In this document: piece after piece, positions 53,141-61,962 of the stretch | Layout: every line of letters starts with the position of its first letter | Position numbering within the stretch: the first letter of the stretch is position 1 | Assembly (NCBI GenBank): GCA_017161655.1 | Contig: JADFCV010000003.1 | Location: forward strand, 288,849 to 352,848 | Origin: Candidatus Sumerlaeota bacterium | GTDB taxonomy: Bacteria > Sumerlaeota > Sumerlaeia > Sumerlaeales > Sumerlaeaceae | Length of the DNA: 64,000 nt | Reading direction: 5' to 3' | Notes under the pieces: model-generated | The model's database searches: none | What the model was told of the DNA's origin: nothing | What the model saw: the letters and a program-made list of their open reading frames with translations, nothing else | Translations under genes and position numbers: made by a program

Positions 53141-54760
53141 ATGATGCTCACCATGCAGCCAGCCCGTGTGAAGCTAGTTAACATTTTTACGCATGCCTTT
53201 GACAATTTTCTCGCCACAGCTCGGACTTGTTACTCCAGTAAGGGTATCGTGGAACCTAAAGCAATGGGGCCTTCGCCGAGTGCTTCACCAGGGGAGATCG
53301 AGACACTGCTCGAGCGCAAAGTTGCCCTGGCGCGAAGTTTGTATGAGGCTGGTCATCATACGACGCTTCAGCATACGCACGTTCAGTTTGCCCTGGAAGG
53401 TGTATCGCGTCAGTTTATCTGGAGCTTTCTCCATTCCCACCCATTTTATAACTCGGAGCAGGTGAGTCAGCGCTACGTGGCTGTTGCTCGTGAAGGCTTC
53501 TATGTGCCTCCGACGCTGAAGCAGGCGGCAAAAGAGCGCTATTTGCAGGCGATTCAAGAGCGTGTGGACGATTATGAAGCCCTCTGTGCTATGCTGGAAA
53601 AGCCGGTGGCCGAAGAATACTTTGCGCGGTTCAGCGGGCGACGAGGCTCAAAACGCGCAGCGGTGGAAATCCGCCGGAAGGCTCAGGAGATCGCGCGCTA
53701 TGTCCTGCCTGTGGCGGCATTAGCTTACCTCTATCACACAGTAAGTCTCATTACGCTTTTTCGTTACTGGCGCCTTGTGAACGAGTTCGATACCCCTGAC
53801 GAGCAGCGCCAGGTGGTGAAAGCGATGCTTGATGCAGTTTTGGAACAGGAGCCCGAATTTCGCCACATTGTTGAGGATCCGCTGCCCTTGGAGGAAACAC
53901 CCGAATATGCATTTTTTGCAGAGCGTGCGGAGTATGCCTTTTTTACTGCTGAGCAACGATGGGCGGTGGATACTGAGAACGCGAAGCAGTTTGTGGAGGA
54001 GTTCGACGCTGAACTCGGTCCACTAACGAGTCGCTTGGTGGACTTTGGAAGCCGCAATGAGCAAGTGATTGCTGACGCTGTTCGAGAGGTTTTGGGGCTT
54101 ACGAGTGCCAAGCTCGATGACGACACTGCCATTGCTGTCGTTCTGGATCCCGGCAAGAATCGCCTGCTCGGAGAGGCGATGAATCTCGTTATGCACTCGA
54201 AACTGGGACGGGTGCTTTTCCATGCGCATTATACCTTTCGGAAGAAGCTGAGCCACGTGGCGGACTCGCAAGATCAGCGACACAGACTTACGCCAGGTTC
54301 TCGACCAATTCTCATGCGGCATTACACAGGTGAGCCGGACTATTACTTACCACCTTTGGTGGCGCGGATGCCTGAGGCTCAGGAACGTTATGAGCGCGCA
54401 ATGAAGGCCCAGTGGGATGTGATGAACGAATTGCTTGCGGGAGGAGAAAATCCAGAAAATGTGGCGTACCTACTCCCGAATGCCGTGAACATTAGATTCA
54501 CGGAATCGGCAGATCTTCTGGGCTTGCAGCACAAGATGGCGATGCGTCTGTGCTACAACTCTCAGGAGGAGATTTGGCGAGCTTGTCTGGAGGAGGCCGA
54601 GGCGATTAGCCGCGTGCACCCGCGAATCGGGCGATGGTTGCTTCCGCCGTGCAGTTTGCGAAAAGAAGCGGGGCGTGCGCCGTATTGCCCCGAGGGTGAG
54701 CGCTTCTGTGGCGTGGCCGTCTGGCGACTCAATAGGTCCGAATACCATCGGCTGATTTGA
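53141..54760 (+). CDS. thyX: Two-domain ThyX-like flavin-dependent thymidylate synthase
   Basis: 539 residues, about twice a normal ThyX. The first half has YEAGHHTTLQHTHVQFALEGVSRQ and FYNSEQVSQRY, i.e. the ThyX nucleotide/flavin loop, but the RHR of RHRxxSxNExSxR is SHP here (residues 99-101). The second half repeats the fold: HSKLGRVLFHAHYTFRKKLSH then DQRHRLTPGSRP (an RHR near residue 382) and NIRFTESADLLGLQHKMAMRLC. A Cys-rich end (PPCSLRKEAGRAPYCPEGERFC) may bind metal. Canonical ThyX makes dTMP from dUMP using methylene-THF and FADH2; whether this one does is unproved, though no thyA is visible. Confidence 0.75.
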   Translation: MMLTMQPARVKLVNIFTHAFDNFLATARTCYSSKGIVEPKAMGPSPSASPGEIETLLERKVALARSLYEAGHHTTLQHTHVQFALEGVSRQFIWSFLHSHPFYNSEQVSQRYVAVAREGFYVPPTLKQAAKERYLQAIQERVDDYEALCAMLEKPVAEEYFARFSGRRGSKRAAVEIRRKAQEIARYVLPVAALAYLYHTVSLITLFRYWRLVNEFDTPDEQRQVVKAMLDAVLEQEPEFRHIVEDPLPLEETPEYAFFAERAEYAFFTAEQRWAVDTENAKQFVEEFDAELGPLTSRLVDFGSRNEQVIADAVREVLGLTSAKLDDDTAIAVVLDPGKNRLLGEAMNLVMHSKLGRVLFHAHYTFRKKLSHVADSQDQRHRLTPGSRPILMRHYTGEPDYYLPPLVARMPEAQERYERAMKAQWDVMNELLAGGENPENVAYLLPNAVNIRFTESADLLGLQHKMAMRLCYNSQEEIWRACLEEAEAISRVHPRIGRWLLPPCSLRKEAGRAPYCPEGERFCGVAVWRLNRSEYHRLI

Positions 54761-54794
54761 GATGTTTGGGGGACAGGAGCGGCCACGGAGCGAG

Positions 54795-55847
54795 CTAATG
54801 GCGTTCCGTTGTGCGTGGATTTGCGCTCTCGGGCGAGCCCGGTGATTCTTCCGAGCCGACTGGTCGATCACCAGCGAAGACGAAGGTCAGAGAGGTCCAA
54901 ACGGAGGCTTTGCCCCATTCTGGAGGCAGTGGGCCAAGATTTTCGGTCTTCCGCAGGGCCTCGATAGCACACGAGTCGAGACGTGCCTGCCCCGTGGACT
55001 TCACAACCCGGATGTTGCGGATCGTGCCGTCTGAAGTGATTTCCCACTCAAGGACGCACGTGAGATTTGGATCGTTTACGTCCGGGGGCACGGTAAAATT
55101 GGACTGAATTCGCATGCGAGCGCGCGTGGCATAAAGCATGGAGAGAGGTGACTGAGTGCGATCAAGGGGCAACGGCGCGCCCTCGATGCCTTCCGGGACA
55201 CCTGGCACACCGACTTCCTCCCCGGTTGTGGCTTGACGCGGTGTGACGCCAGCTGGAAGACGCCGCGGGAGGTCTGGATTGCGTAACTTGCTGGCATTGG
55301 ATGCGGGCACCGCAGTTTTGCCAGGTTTGTCAGGACCTGGTCGCGAGGAGGACGGTTTGCTTTTGCTGCGGACCGGAGTGGCTTCATGAGCGTTTTCTGA
55401 ACGAGATGGTTGTGCTCGTTCGGGCGTCGGACTCGGCCGCGGACTTGGCGAGAGTTTAGGGGGAACAACGACCGTTTTCGCTGGTGTCGGAGTCGAACGC
55501 ACCGTCGGTGAAGGTGTTGGAGAACTGGCTGTGCTCGATGGGACTGGGGCTGCTGCGGGGGCAGGACGACTGGGAGCTAAGGTTCCCTCTGGAGCTGCTA
55601 CAGAGCGCGAATCTGTCTCTCCTGGTTGCTGTGCAGATTCAGGTTCCTGTGAGGCTGTGGCCTGAGCAAGGGTCTCTTTTGCCAGCTCGGGTGTAAGGAC
55701 GGCGTCGAGGCTAGTCCCCTTGGGTAAAATGATAAACTTCATCTTGTCGCGGCGGCTATGCGGTAGGGCATAGGTGACGATCACGAGGAGAATAAGAAGT
55801 GATCCGTGAATCACTAATGAATACTTGAAATAGCGGCGCAGGCTCAT
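54795..55847 (-). CDS. TonB-like energy-transducing protein
   Basis: 350 residues: a short cytosolic start, one membrane helix (SLVIHGSLLILLVIVTYAL), a long Pro/Ser/Thr-rich periplasmic spacer (about residues 70-215) and a C-terminal TonB/TolA-like domain (CVLEWEITSDGTIRNIRVVKSTGQ, LDSCAIEALRKT). It follows exbB and exbD, so the three should form an inner-membrane motor that passes proton-motive force to the outer membrane. A TolA role cannot be excluded; no TonB-dependent receptor, tolB or pal is adjacent. Confidence 0.8.
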   Translation of the reverse strand: MSLRRYFKYSLVIHGSLLILLVIVTYALPHSRRDKMKFIILPKGTSLDAVLTPELAKETLAQATASQEPESAQQPGETDSRSVAAPEGTLAPSRPAPAAAPVPSSTASSPTPSPTVRSTPTPAKTVVVPPKLSPSPRPSPTPERAQPSRSENAHEATPVRSKSKPSSSRPGPDKPGKTAVPASNASKLRNPDLPRRLPAGVTPRQATTGEEVGVPGVPEGIEGAPLPLDRTQSPLSMLYATRARMRIQSNFTVPPDVNDPNLTCVLEWEITSDGTIRNIRVVKSTGQARLDSCAIEALRKTENLGPLPPEWGKASVWTSLTFVFAGDRPVGSEESPGSPESANPRTTERH

Positions 55848-55856
55848 GGCTGGTCG

Positions 55857-56327
55857 TCAGCGGGTAGAAGGGGGTGAAGGTGATGGCACCGGGGGAGCAA
55901 TGGGTTTTGCCTCAATAGGCATGGCGAGCGACTCGATGCCGGCGCGCCGAACTGCGGCAACAACTTGCACAAAGATCTCGTATGGTAGGTCACGATCGGC
56001 CTGGATTTCGACAACGGGATTTCGTCCTTGCTGACGCTGGAGTCGAAGCCGGGTTTCAATTTCTTCGAGCGAAGCAGGCTGCTCGTTGAGGTAAAATTCT
56101 GTGCGGCCCTGAAGCGGTTTAGGTATGGAGATGGTGAAGAGTCGGGATTGGTCCTGCTCGAGCTGGGGAGCGCCCTCGCGCACTGTGGGGAGATCGAGCT
56201 CGATTCCATATTTTAAGGTCGGAGCGACGATGATAAACGCGATGAGAAGGACGAATGTGACGTCAAGAAGTGAGGTGAGATTGATTTGTGCGATGGGCGA
56301 AAGATCTCGGCGATGGCGACGCATCAT
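55857..56327 (-). CDS. exbD: ExbD/TolR biopolymer transport protein
   Basis: 156 residues with one N-terminal helix bearing the essential Asp (LTSLLDVTFVLLIAFIIV, Asp22) and a periplasmic domain (VVEIQADRDLPYEIFVQVVAAVRRAGI). It overlaps the upstream exbB by 4 bases and the TonB-like gene follows 9 bases later. The tail is Pro/Ser-rich. Confidence 0.9.
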   Translation of the reverse strand: MMRRHRRDLSPIAQINLTSLLDVTFVLLIAFIIVAPTLKYGIELDLPTVREGAPQLEQDQSRLFTISIPKPLQGRTEFYLNEQPASLEEIETRLRLQRQQGRNPVVEIQADRDLPYEIFVQVVAAVRRAGIESLAMPIEAKPIAPPVPSPSPPSTR

Positions 56328-57058
56328 CGGCCCTCGTGAGTCGAACTCGAGATAACTTCCTTCATGATGATATTCGCAAGCTGAAGGGCAAAGCTGTCCA
56401 TTTGGCTTATCAAGATAGCAATTTTATTAGTGAAAAAGTTATAAAAAACAGAAGCAGGAATTGCTGCGAAAAGCCCAGCAAGAGTCGCCGTCAGAGCTGT
56501 TGCCATCCCTGGGGCGAGCGCGGAGAGGGCCGCAGAACCGGAACGGGTGAGAGCCTGGAAAGCGCCAAGTACACCCCATACTGTGCCAAAGAGGCCGATG
56601 AATGGCGCTACGTTCGAGGTCGTGGCAAGAAAGATAAGGTAGGATTCAAGCCGACGAATTTCTTCGGTAATGATGCGCTCAAGAACACGTTCCACACTTG
56701 TTCGGGCGGCTAGGATGCGTTGCTCCGCCGGCAAGCGTGAATCCACGTACCATTTTTCGAGCTCAACTTCCAGATAGGCATGACGAAAGATTTGCGCCAA
56801 CGGGCTCTCCGGGTAACGCTTGCACTGTTTGAACACCTGATCGAGAGCGCCCGTACTCATACATTTCTTCAGAAATGCTTCGGACTGACGAGTTGCTGCT
56901 GAAATCGTGACGAACTTGTAGAGGATGATGGTCCAGGACACCACTGAAAGGACGAGGCAGGCCACAAGGCATAAAATGCCCATAAAATCGCTGTCGCGAA
57001 TGGCCTGAAATAAGTTAACATGATTGAACGCAATGCCGGCGACCGTGATTGGCACCAT
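56324..57058 (-). CDS. exbB: ExbB/TolQ/MotA-family proton channel subunit
   Basis: 244 residues with three membrane helices. The long loop carries RRLESYLIFLATTSNVAPFIGLFGTVWGVLGAF, the family signature, and ALTATLAGLFAAIPASVFYN in the last helices. It forms the pentameric channel around ExbD. AAGG is 9 bases before the start. First gene of the three-gene motor operon; parB ends 120 bases upstream on the same strand. Confidence 0.9.
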   Translation of the reverse strand: MVPITVAGIAFNHVNLFQAIRDSDFMGILCLVACLVLSVVSWTIILYKFVTISAATRQSEAFLKKCMSTGALDQVFKQCKRYPESPLAQIFRHAYLEVELEKWYVDSRLPAEQRILAARTSVERVLERIITEEIRRLESYLIFLATTSNVAPFIGLFGTVWGVLGAFQALTRSGSAALSALAPGMATALTATLAGLFAAIPASVFYNFFTNKIAILISQMDSFALQLANIIMKEVISSSTHEGR

Positions 57059-57177
57059 CCGTGGAGACCTTTTCCTAAATCCCTGGCCGGACCTCCGGCC
57101 TGGTAGTGATCCTGCAGTACGAGCGAGACGCTATGCAAAACTCATGATGCACTCTTCTGTCCTGTACGAGAGGACTA

Positions 57178-58107
57178 TCACACATCGTGGATTCCAACTG
57201 CTTCCTTGATCCTGTCGAGTTCATCAAGGGTCGAGAAATGGATTTCAACTTTTCCCGAGCTTGGTCCGGACATCGTAATCAGAACCTTGCATCCGAGGGC
57301 GTCCTCAAACTGATTGCGAAGATCCGAAAGAGCGGCTGCGTCTGCAACACTGGGGCGTTTTGCGCGGGGTCTGTGGCTGGTTTTGCGCGAGAGATGATGT
57401 TGGATTTCGTTTTCTAGCTGACGCACTGATAAACCGCGGCTTAACGTCACCTTGCGCCAGTGTCGCTGCTCATCTGCTGTGGGAAGTGCGAGAAGGGCAC
57501 GGGCGTGTCCGGCTGAGAGTCTGCCGGCTTCGACGTCTGCCTGAATATCGTCAGGCAGATTTAGCAACCGCAGAGCATTGGCGACGGCTGGCCGACTTTT
57601 GTCGACGCAAGCGGCAACTTCCTCCTGGGTGAGTCCAAAGTTGACCATTAAGGCGTTGTAGGCTCTGGCTTCTTCAATGGGGTTGAGATCTTCGCGCTGG
57701 AGGTTTTCTATGAGAGCGTACTCCAGGGATTCGCGGTCGGAGACTTCGCGGACGATTGCGGGAATGGACTCAAGACCAGCTCGTTGAGCTGCGCGCCACC
57801 GACGCTCTCCGGCGATAAGCCAATAACTATTCCCGCGTTTTGTGACGAGCACAGGTTGGAGGATCCCGTGTGTACGAATTGAGGCCGCGAGTTCCTCGAT
57901 TCCCTCTTCAGAGAAGCGCATTCTTGGCTGTTGAGGATTAGGCTGGATCGCCGCCACAGGGATCTGCTGAATTGTCTCTTGGGGAGGTTCAGAATGATCG
58001 TGGGGCGATGTCGCCGCTGCGACAATGTGTTCCGTGGCAGAGCTCGAGGATTTGTTTGGTAAGAGCGCGGCCAGGCCTTTACCTAGAGGACGTTTTTTCG
58101 ACTGCAT
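57178..58107 (-). CDS. parB: Chromosome partitioning protein ParB
   Basis: 309 residues. The start MQSKKRPLGKGLAALLPN is the usual ParB leader that stimulates ParA. Then IQPNPQQPRMRF, the CTPase motifs (GILQPVLV, LIAGERRWRAAQRAG: GERRxRA), EREALEYALIENLQREDLNPIEEA-type block YALIENLQREDLNP, and the helix-turn-helix that reads parS (LTQEEVAACVDKSRPAVANALRLL). GAGGAGG lies ahead of ATG 58107; the open frame to 58248 has no support. It overlaps the 3' end of parA by 29 bases. Confidence 0.95.
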   Translation of the reverse strand: MQSKKRPLGKGLAALLPNKSSSSATEHIVAAATSPHDHSEPPQETIQQIPVAAIQPNPQQPRMRFSEEGIEELAASIRTHGILQPVLVTKRGNSYWLIAGERRWRAAQRAGLESIPAIVREVSDRESLEYALIENLQREDLNPIEEARAYNALMVNFGLTQEEVAACVDKSRPAVANALRLLNLPDDIQADVEAGRLSAGHARALLALPTADEQRHWRKVTLSRGLSVRQLENEIQHHLSRKTSHRPRAKRPSVADAAALSDLRNQFEDALGCKVLITMSGPSSGKVEIHFSTLDELDRIKEAVGIHDV

Positions 58108-58849
58108 GGATGACCTCCTCAGCGAGGGCAATATAATTTTGCGCTCCAGTCGAGCGAAAATCGTAAAAAATGATAGGTTTGCCGTGGCTGGGCGCCTCAG
58201 CAAGACGCACAGAGCGGGCAATGGGTGTCCGAAAGACTTTTTTGCCAAAGTGTGAGCGTACTTCTTTCATTACGGCCTGGGCGATGTTCAGGCGTCCGTC
58301 AAACATCGTCATAACGATTCCGAGAATCTCAAGGGGAGGATTGATGGATGCGCGAACGCGATCGACAGTGTCGATGAGCAGAGAAAGACCTTCGAGGGCG
58401 TAATATTCGCACTGGACTGGGATGATGATTGAGTCCGATGCCGCGAGAACATTGAGTGTGAGGATTCCCAGAGATGGGGGCGCGTCGATGAGGATATAGT
58501 CGTAATTTGTTCTAAAAGTGGCGAGAATCTCGCGGAGACGGTGTTCGCGTCGATCAATTTCCAGAAGTTCTATCTCCGCACCATAGAGGTTGGGGTCGGA
58601 AGGTAGAACGGAAAGGTTCTCTATGAAGGTTGGCCGAATAACACCTTCAGCAGCGGCAGAATTGACGAGGACGTCATAGACAGATGGAGATTCTTTAGGA
58701 AGGCCGACAGCCGATGTGGCGTTTCCTTGGGGATCGGCATCAACAAGGAGAACGCGACGGTGGGCGGCAGCGAGACAAGCGGCCAAATTGACGGCGGTGG
58801 TGGTTTTTCCAACGCCGCCCTTCTGGTTGACAAATCCGATAATTGGCAC
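58079..58849 (-). CDS. parA: Chromosome partitioning ATPase ParA (Soj)
   Basis: 256 residues, deviant Walker A QKGGVGKTTTAVNLA, DADPQGNAT, and DYILIDAPPSLG. No N-terminal DNA-binding extension, so it is the chromosomal Soj type. ParA dimers on the nucleoid pull ParB-parS complexes. Starts at GTG with AAAGG 5 bases upstream. Two parS sites lie just upstream, a common location for chromosomal parAB. Confidence 0.95.
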   Translation of the reverse strand: MPIIGFVNQKGGVGKTTTAVNLAACLAAAHRRVLLVDADPQGNATSAVGLPKESPSVYDVLVNSAAAEGVIRPTFIENLSVLPSDPNLYGAEIELLEIDRREHRLREILATFRTNYDYILIDAPPSLGILTLNVLAASDSIIIPVQCEYYALEGLSLLIDTVDRVRASINPPLEILGIVMTMFDGRLNIAQAVMKEVRSHFGKKVFRTPIARSVRLAEAPSHGKPIIFYDFRSTGAQNYIALAEEVIHAVEKTSSR

Positions 58850-58950
58850 GGTTGCCTTTCCTTTAACAGACGAGATCCGGAAAAGAGTTGGTGATAGATG
58901 TGGCTAAAGGCTGCCGTCGATGAGAGCAAGTGCAAAGTGTCGAGAAAAAG

Positions 58951-58964
58951 GTTTCACGTGAAAC
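58951..58964. promoter_or_regulatory. parS site 1
   Basis: GTTTCACGTGAAAC, a perfect 14-bp palindrome identical to the core of the consensus TGTTTCACGTGAAACA bound by chromosomal ParB. It is about 100 bases upstream of parA. Confidence 0.93.
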
Positions 58965-58986
58965 ACCCCGAAAACGTCCCGGTACA

Positions 58987-59000
58987 GTTTCACGTGAAAC
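58987..59000. promoter_or_regulatory. parS site 2
   Basis: A second perfect GTTTCACGTGAAAC, 36 bases (centre to centre) from the first. Two parS in one intergenic space make this a probable primary ParB loading site. Confidence 0.93.
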
Positions 59001-59021
59001 AATCCGTAAAAGTACGGCAAG

Positions 59022-59282
59022 CTACTCCGATTTCGTGGATTTTGACTCCGCTGCAGTTTTCTCGCCGCTGGATTTCTTATCCGATGAGCCATTTCCACCA
59101 TTGCGCTTGTAATCGGTGATGTAGAACCCAGATCCCTTGAAAATAAGTCCTGTTCCTGCACTCACGAGCTTCACAAGCGGACCATGACATTTTTCGCACG
59201 TCGTCTTAGGGTCTTCAGAAATTCCCTGAAAATACTCAAAATGCTCGCCGCAAGTTTTACACTCATATTCGTATGTTGGCAT
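59022..59282 (-). CDS. FmdB-family zinc ribbon protein
   Basis: 86 residues. MPTYEYECKTCGEHFEYFQ is the FmdB family start, with a second CEKC completing the zinc ribbon; GTGLIFKGSGFYITDYK is the conserved end, followed by a Lys/Ser-rich tail. Suspected regulators of unknown target. AAGGAGG lies before the start. Confidence 0.9.
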   Translation of the reverse strand: MPTYEYECKTCGEHFEYFQGISEDPKTTCEKCHGPLVKLVSAGTGLIFKGSGFYITDYKRNGGNGSSDKKSSGEKTAAESKSTKSE

Positions 59283-59396
59283 CGCAAACCTCCTTGGTCG
59301 CGAACAATAGACTCAGTGCTTGCATAATATTTTTACACATTCCTATTCATGACCTATTCGAGTTGACAGCTTTTACTGCCTTGACGAGGGAGCCAG

Positions 59397-60875
59397 GTGA
59401 GTCGCATATTGGTAATAGGGACAGGCCCGCTTTTTGGACCGGATGTGACCTTTTTTAGTGGGCAGGCTCATAGGACTTGGCACATTGCCCGCGTGCTCTC
59501 TGATCACGGACACGACGTAGATTTGCTTGTCCTGCAAGTTGAAGGGGATGCAAGAAAAGACCCCGCTGCACCACCGCTCATTCCAGCTGAGCGTGATGGT
59601 TTCCCTTACCACACGGTTAACGCGGCGAACCCTTCTGAAATTCTCTCGATTCTTTCGGATTATCTCACTAGGGCAAATCCTGAGGCCATTGTTGGTGTGA
59701 ATGTAAACGCAGCCTACTTGGCGTGTCAATTGCGGACCTGGGCTCCTATTTGGGCAGATCTCTATGGCCACCTCATGGGGGAGGCGCAGGCCAAGTGTCG
59801 TCGCGACGAGAATGACCAGCTCCTGCTCCATTTTTGGTCAAGAGAGCGAACCATCCTCCGACGCGCAGATCGTTTTTCCACTGTCTCTTTGAGGCAAAAG
59901 CTTGCTACGCTAGGCGAGCTGGGTAGTGTGGGGCGTCTCAATCGTTTTACCGCGAGTTATCCGTTCATCAGCGTGATCCCAAGTGCTGCGAGTGAAGAGT
60001 ACCTTGATCTCCCCGAAGCGGCGGGCTATGCTTTTGAATTTCGTGGGAGAGAGTTTCCGAGGGATGCCTACGCTGTCCTTTGGAGTGGGGGCTTCAACAC
60101 GTGGACGGATCCAGTGGGGCTGGCTGCCGCTTTGTCCCTTGCGATGGAGCAGATAACGCGGCTTCATCTTGTTGTAACTGGGGGAGCCATACGTGGGCAT
60201 GACGAGAAAACTTTCGAAGAATTCCAGGCAAAAATGGCGTCGGCTGGCTTTGCTGACCGGTGCCACTATCTTGGGTGGATTGAGGGCAAAGATTTGCTGG
60301 CGCTTTACCGCGATGTCGACCTGGGGCTAAACTTTGATAGGCTGATCTACGAGTCGATCTTTGGTGCTCGCACGCGTCTGACAAATATGATGGCCGCGGG
60401 ACTACCAGTTCTCACTACGTTATGCACAGAGATCTCGGAGATCATCGAAGCCGAAAAACTGGGCTATACGGTGCCAGTGGGCGATGTGCGAGGTTATGCC
60501 GACGCAATTGTGCGTTCCTACCACGATCCAAATGAGCGGGCCATGTATGCTCGGCGTGCCCGTCGCTACATGCGAAGCCACTTCTCATACGAAGCGACCG
60601 CAAGGGATCTTCTGGAATGGGTAGCTCGTCCACAACTGGCTCCCGATAACGCCGAGAAAAGGCGCCTTTTTCCGACATGCTCCAGCCCCCGAACGGCCGC
60701 TCTCAATCCCCTCGAGGAAGAGGTAATGTGGGTTGAGCTTCATGACATCCACCAGCTCGTTCGTCAGGCCCAGAATTATGAGTATTTGCAGCGCAAGTTT
60801 ATTTACCGCGCCTGGAAAGCTCTCAAACGCTGGGTGGGCTTAGAGAAAGCAGGGCCTCACAGGCGCAATGTATGA
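59397..60875 (+). CDS. Glycosyltransferase, GT4/GT-B-like
   Basis: 492 residues with a GT-B outline: N-terminal domain RILVIGTGPLFGPDVTFFSGQAHR-like start (Gly-rich loop), and a C-terminal donor domain with LGWIEGKDLLALYRDVDLGLN and GLPVLTTLCTEISEIIE, then LGYTVPVGDVRGYADAI. The middle TWHIARVLSDHGHDVDLLVL is the usual GT4 first strand pair. It probably uses a nucleotide-sugar and acts at the cytosolic membrane face. Starts at GTG with GAGGGAG upstream. It stands alone between FmdB and the DsbD-like gene; acceptor unknown. Confidence 0.75.
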   Translation: MSRILVIGTGPLFGPDVTFFSGQAHRTWHIARVLSDHGHDVDLLVLQVEGDARKDPAAPPLIPAERDGFPYHTVNAANPSEILSILSDYLTRANPEAIVGVNVNAAYLACQLRTWAPIWADLYGHLMGEAQAKCRRDENDQLLLHFWSRERTILRRADRFSTVSLRQKLATLGELGSVGRLNRFTASYPFISVIPSAASEEYLDLPEAAGYAFEFRGREFPRDAYAVLWSGGFNTWTDPVGLAAALSLAMEQITRLHLVVTGGAIRGHDEKTFEEFQAKMASAGFADRCHYLGWIEGKDLLALYRDVDLGLNFDRLIYESIFGARTRLTNMMAAGLPVLTTLCTEISEIIEAEKLGYTVPVGDVRGYADAIVRSYHDPNERAMYARRARRYMRSHFSYEATARDLLEWVARPQLAPDNAEKRRLFPTCSSPRTAALNPLEEEVMWVELHDIHQLVRQAQNYEYLQRKFIYRAWKALKRWVGLEKAGPHRRNV

Positions 60876-60903
60876 TGGTAGCATCCTTTTTCCTCGGGCT
60901 TAA

Positions 60904-61860
60904 CTACTGATTTTGCGGAAAGGGAATGGCAAATCTATGAGCTTCCATATCCCCTAGCTCATCATTCGCCCCAATATGCTGCTGAACAAGCACCCCCTCC
61001 ATGCTAAGGCTGGCAGTGCTGAGCTTACTACTGCGTCTAACCTCGAGAGAGATCGTTGCAGGACCAGTGTAGAAGCTGAACGTCTTTTCTCCGATCTGAA
61101 TCGTTTTCGTAGGACCTGTGATTTCCGGAATGCTCACCATCACTCCTTTCGGAGGGAGGGGGAAAAACGCGAGCCCACGACCATTCTTTGTGCCGCTAGC
61201 CAGGACTCTTTTTTCCTGATTTGGGGCCTCGATTTCGAGACGCACTTTTGCACCCGCCGGCGTCGTTTGGACTTCGACTTTGGCGTTGTTCGGTTTCCCT
61301 GGTTCGGGAAGAAGTTTTCGGAACCTGTCGATGAGTTCCTTCTCTCTGGATGGGGCGGGTTCCCCTACCGGGAGGGTCAGCTCGAAATTCTGTCGACCAT
61401 CGCGGCACTCCTCCGCCTGACACATCAGCCAGCGCCCTCTTGCGCGGAGGGTCACCTGCTTGGCGTCAGGCTTTACAGCCACCTTCGGAACGTGAGCGAG
61501 GAGAATGGTTTCTTTCTCGTATCCATAGGAAACAAGGTTTCCGGCTCCCACGAATGCGATCGGCACGGGATAAAGTGTCAATGCTGAGGTCGTGCCAATG
61601 TCAGAGAGATCCCATTCGACCTTCGTCGCAAAGCCTGACTCTCCGGGATATTCCCAGTAGATGTGCCAGTCCGGCTGAAGCTGAATGTAAATTCCAACCC
61701 AAAGTTCTTGTCCGGATCTCACCGCTGTGCAGTCCGCGATCATTCTTGCCGAGAGGGGCATGTCTTGCGCGGAGGCAGAATGAGTAGAAGCACAGTAGCC
61801 GATTGCGAAAAGCCATAATAGTGTTCGCTTTACAAAAGTGTCCCAAAACCCTGTTGCCAT
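60904..61860 (-). CDS. Stand-alone DsbD/ScsB N-terminal domain protein, exported
   Basis: 318 residues with a signal peptide (LLWLFAIGYCASTHSASA). The body matches the immunoglobulin-like N-terminal domain of thiol:disulfide interchange proteins: LQPDWHIYWEYPGESG, TLRARGRWLMCQAEEC and a final beta-rich part. The Cys pair in MCQAEEC is placed like the redox pair of that domain. The transmembrane DsbD core and the thioredoxin domain that normally follow are absent, so it must receive electrons from another protein or have a different role. Tail-to-tail with the glycosyltransferase gene. Confidence 0.72.
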   Translation of the reverse strand: MATGFWDTFVKRTLLWLFAIGYCASTHSASAQDMPLSARMIADCTAVRSGQELWVGIYIQLQPDWHIYWEYPGESGFATKVEWDLSDIGTTSALTLYPVPIAFVGAGNLVSYGYEKETILLAHVPKVAVKPDAKQVTLRARGRWLMCQAEECRDGRQNFELTLPVGEPAPSREKELIDRFRKLLPEPGKPNNAKVEVQTTPAGAKVRLEIEAPNQEKRVLASGTKNGRGLAFFPLPPKGVMVSIPEITGPTKTIQIGEKTFSFYTGPATISLEVRRSSKLSTASLSMEGVLVQQHIGANDELGDMEAHRFAIPFPQNQ

Positions 61861-61962
61861 GAGCAGAGACCTCTACCATTCCATATGATGTTGCCTAACT
61901 CGACTCTTATGCTTTTTTCGAAATTGTACGAGACAAAAAGTTTCCGCATCCTGCGGATTATT

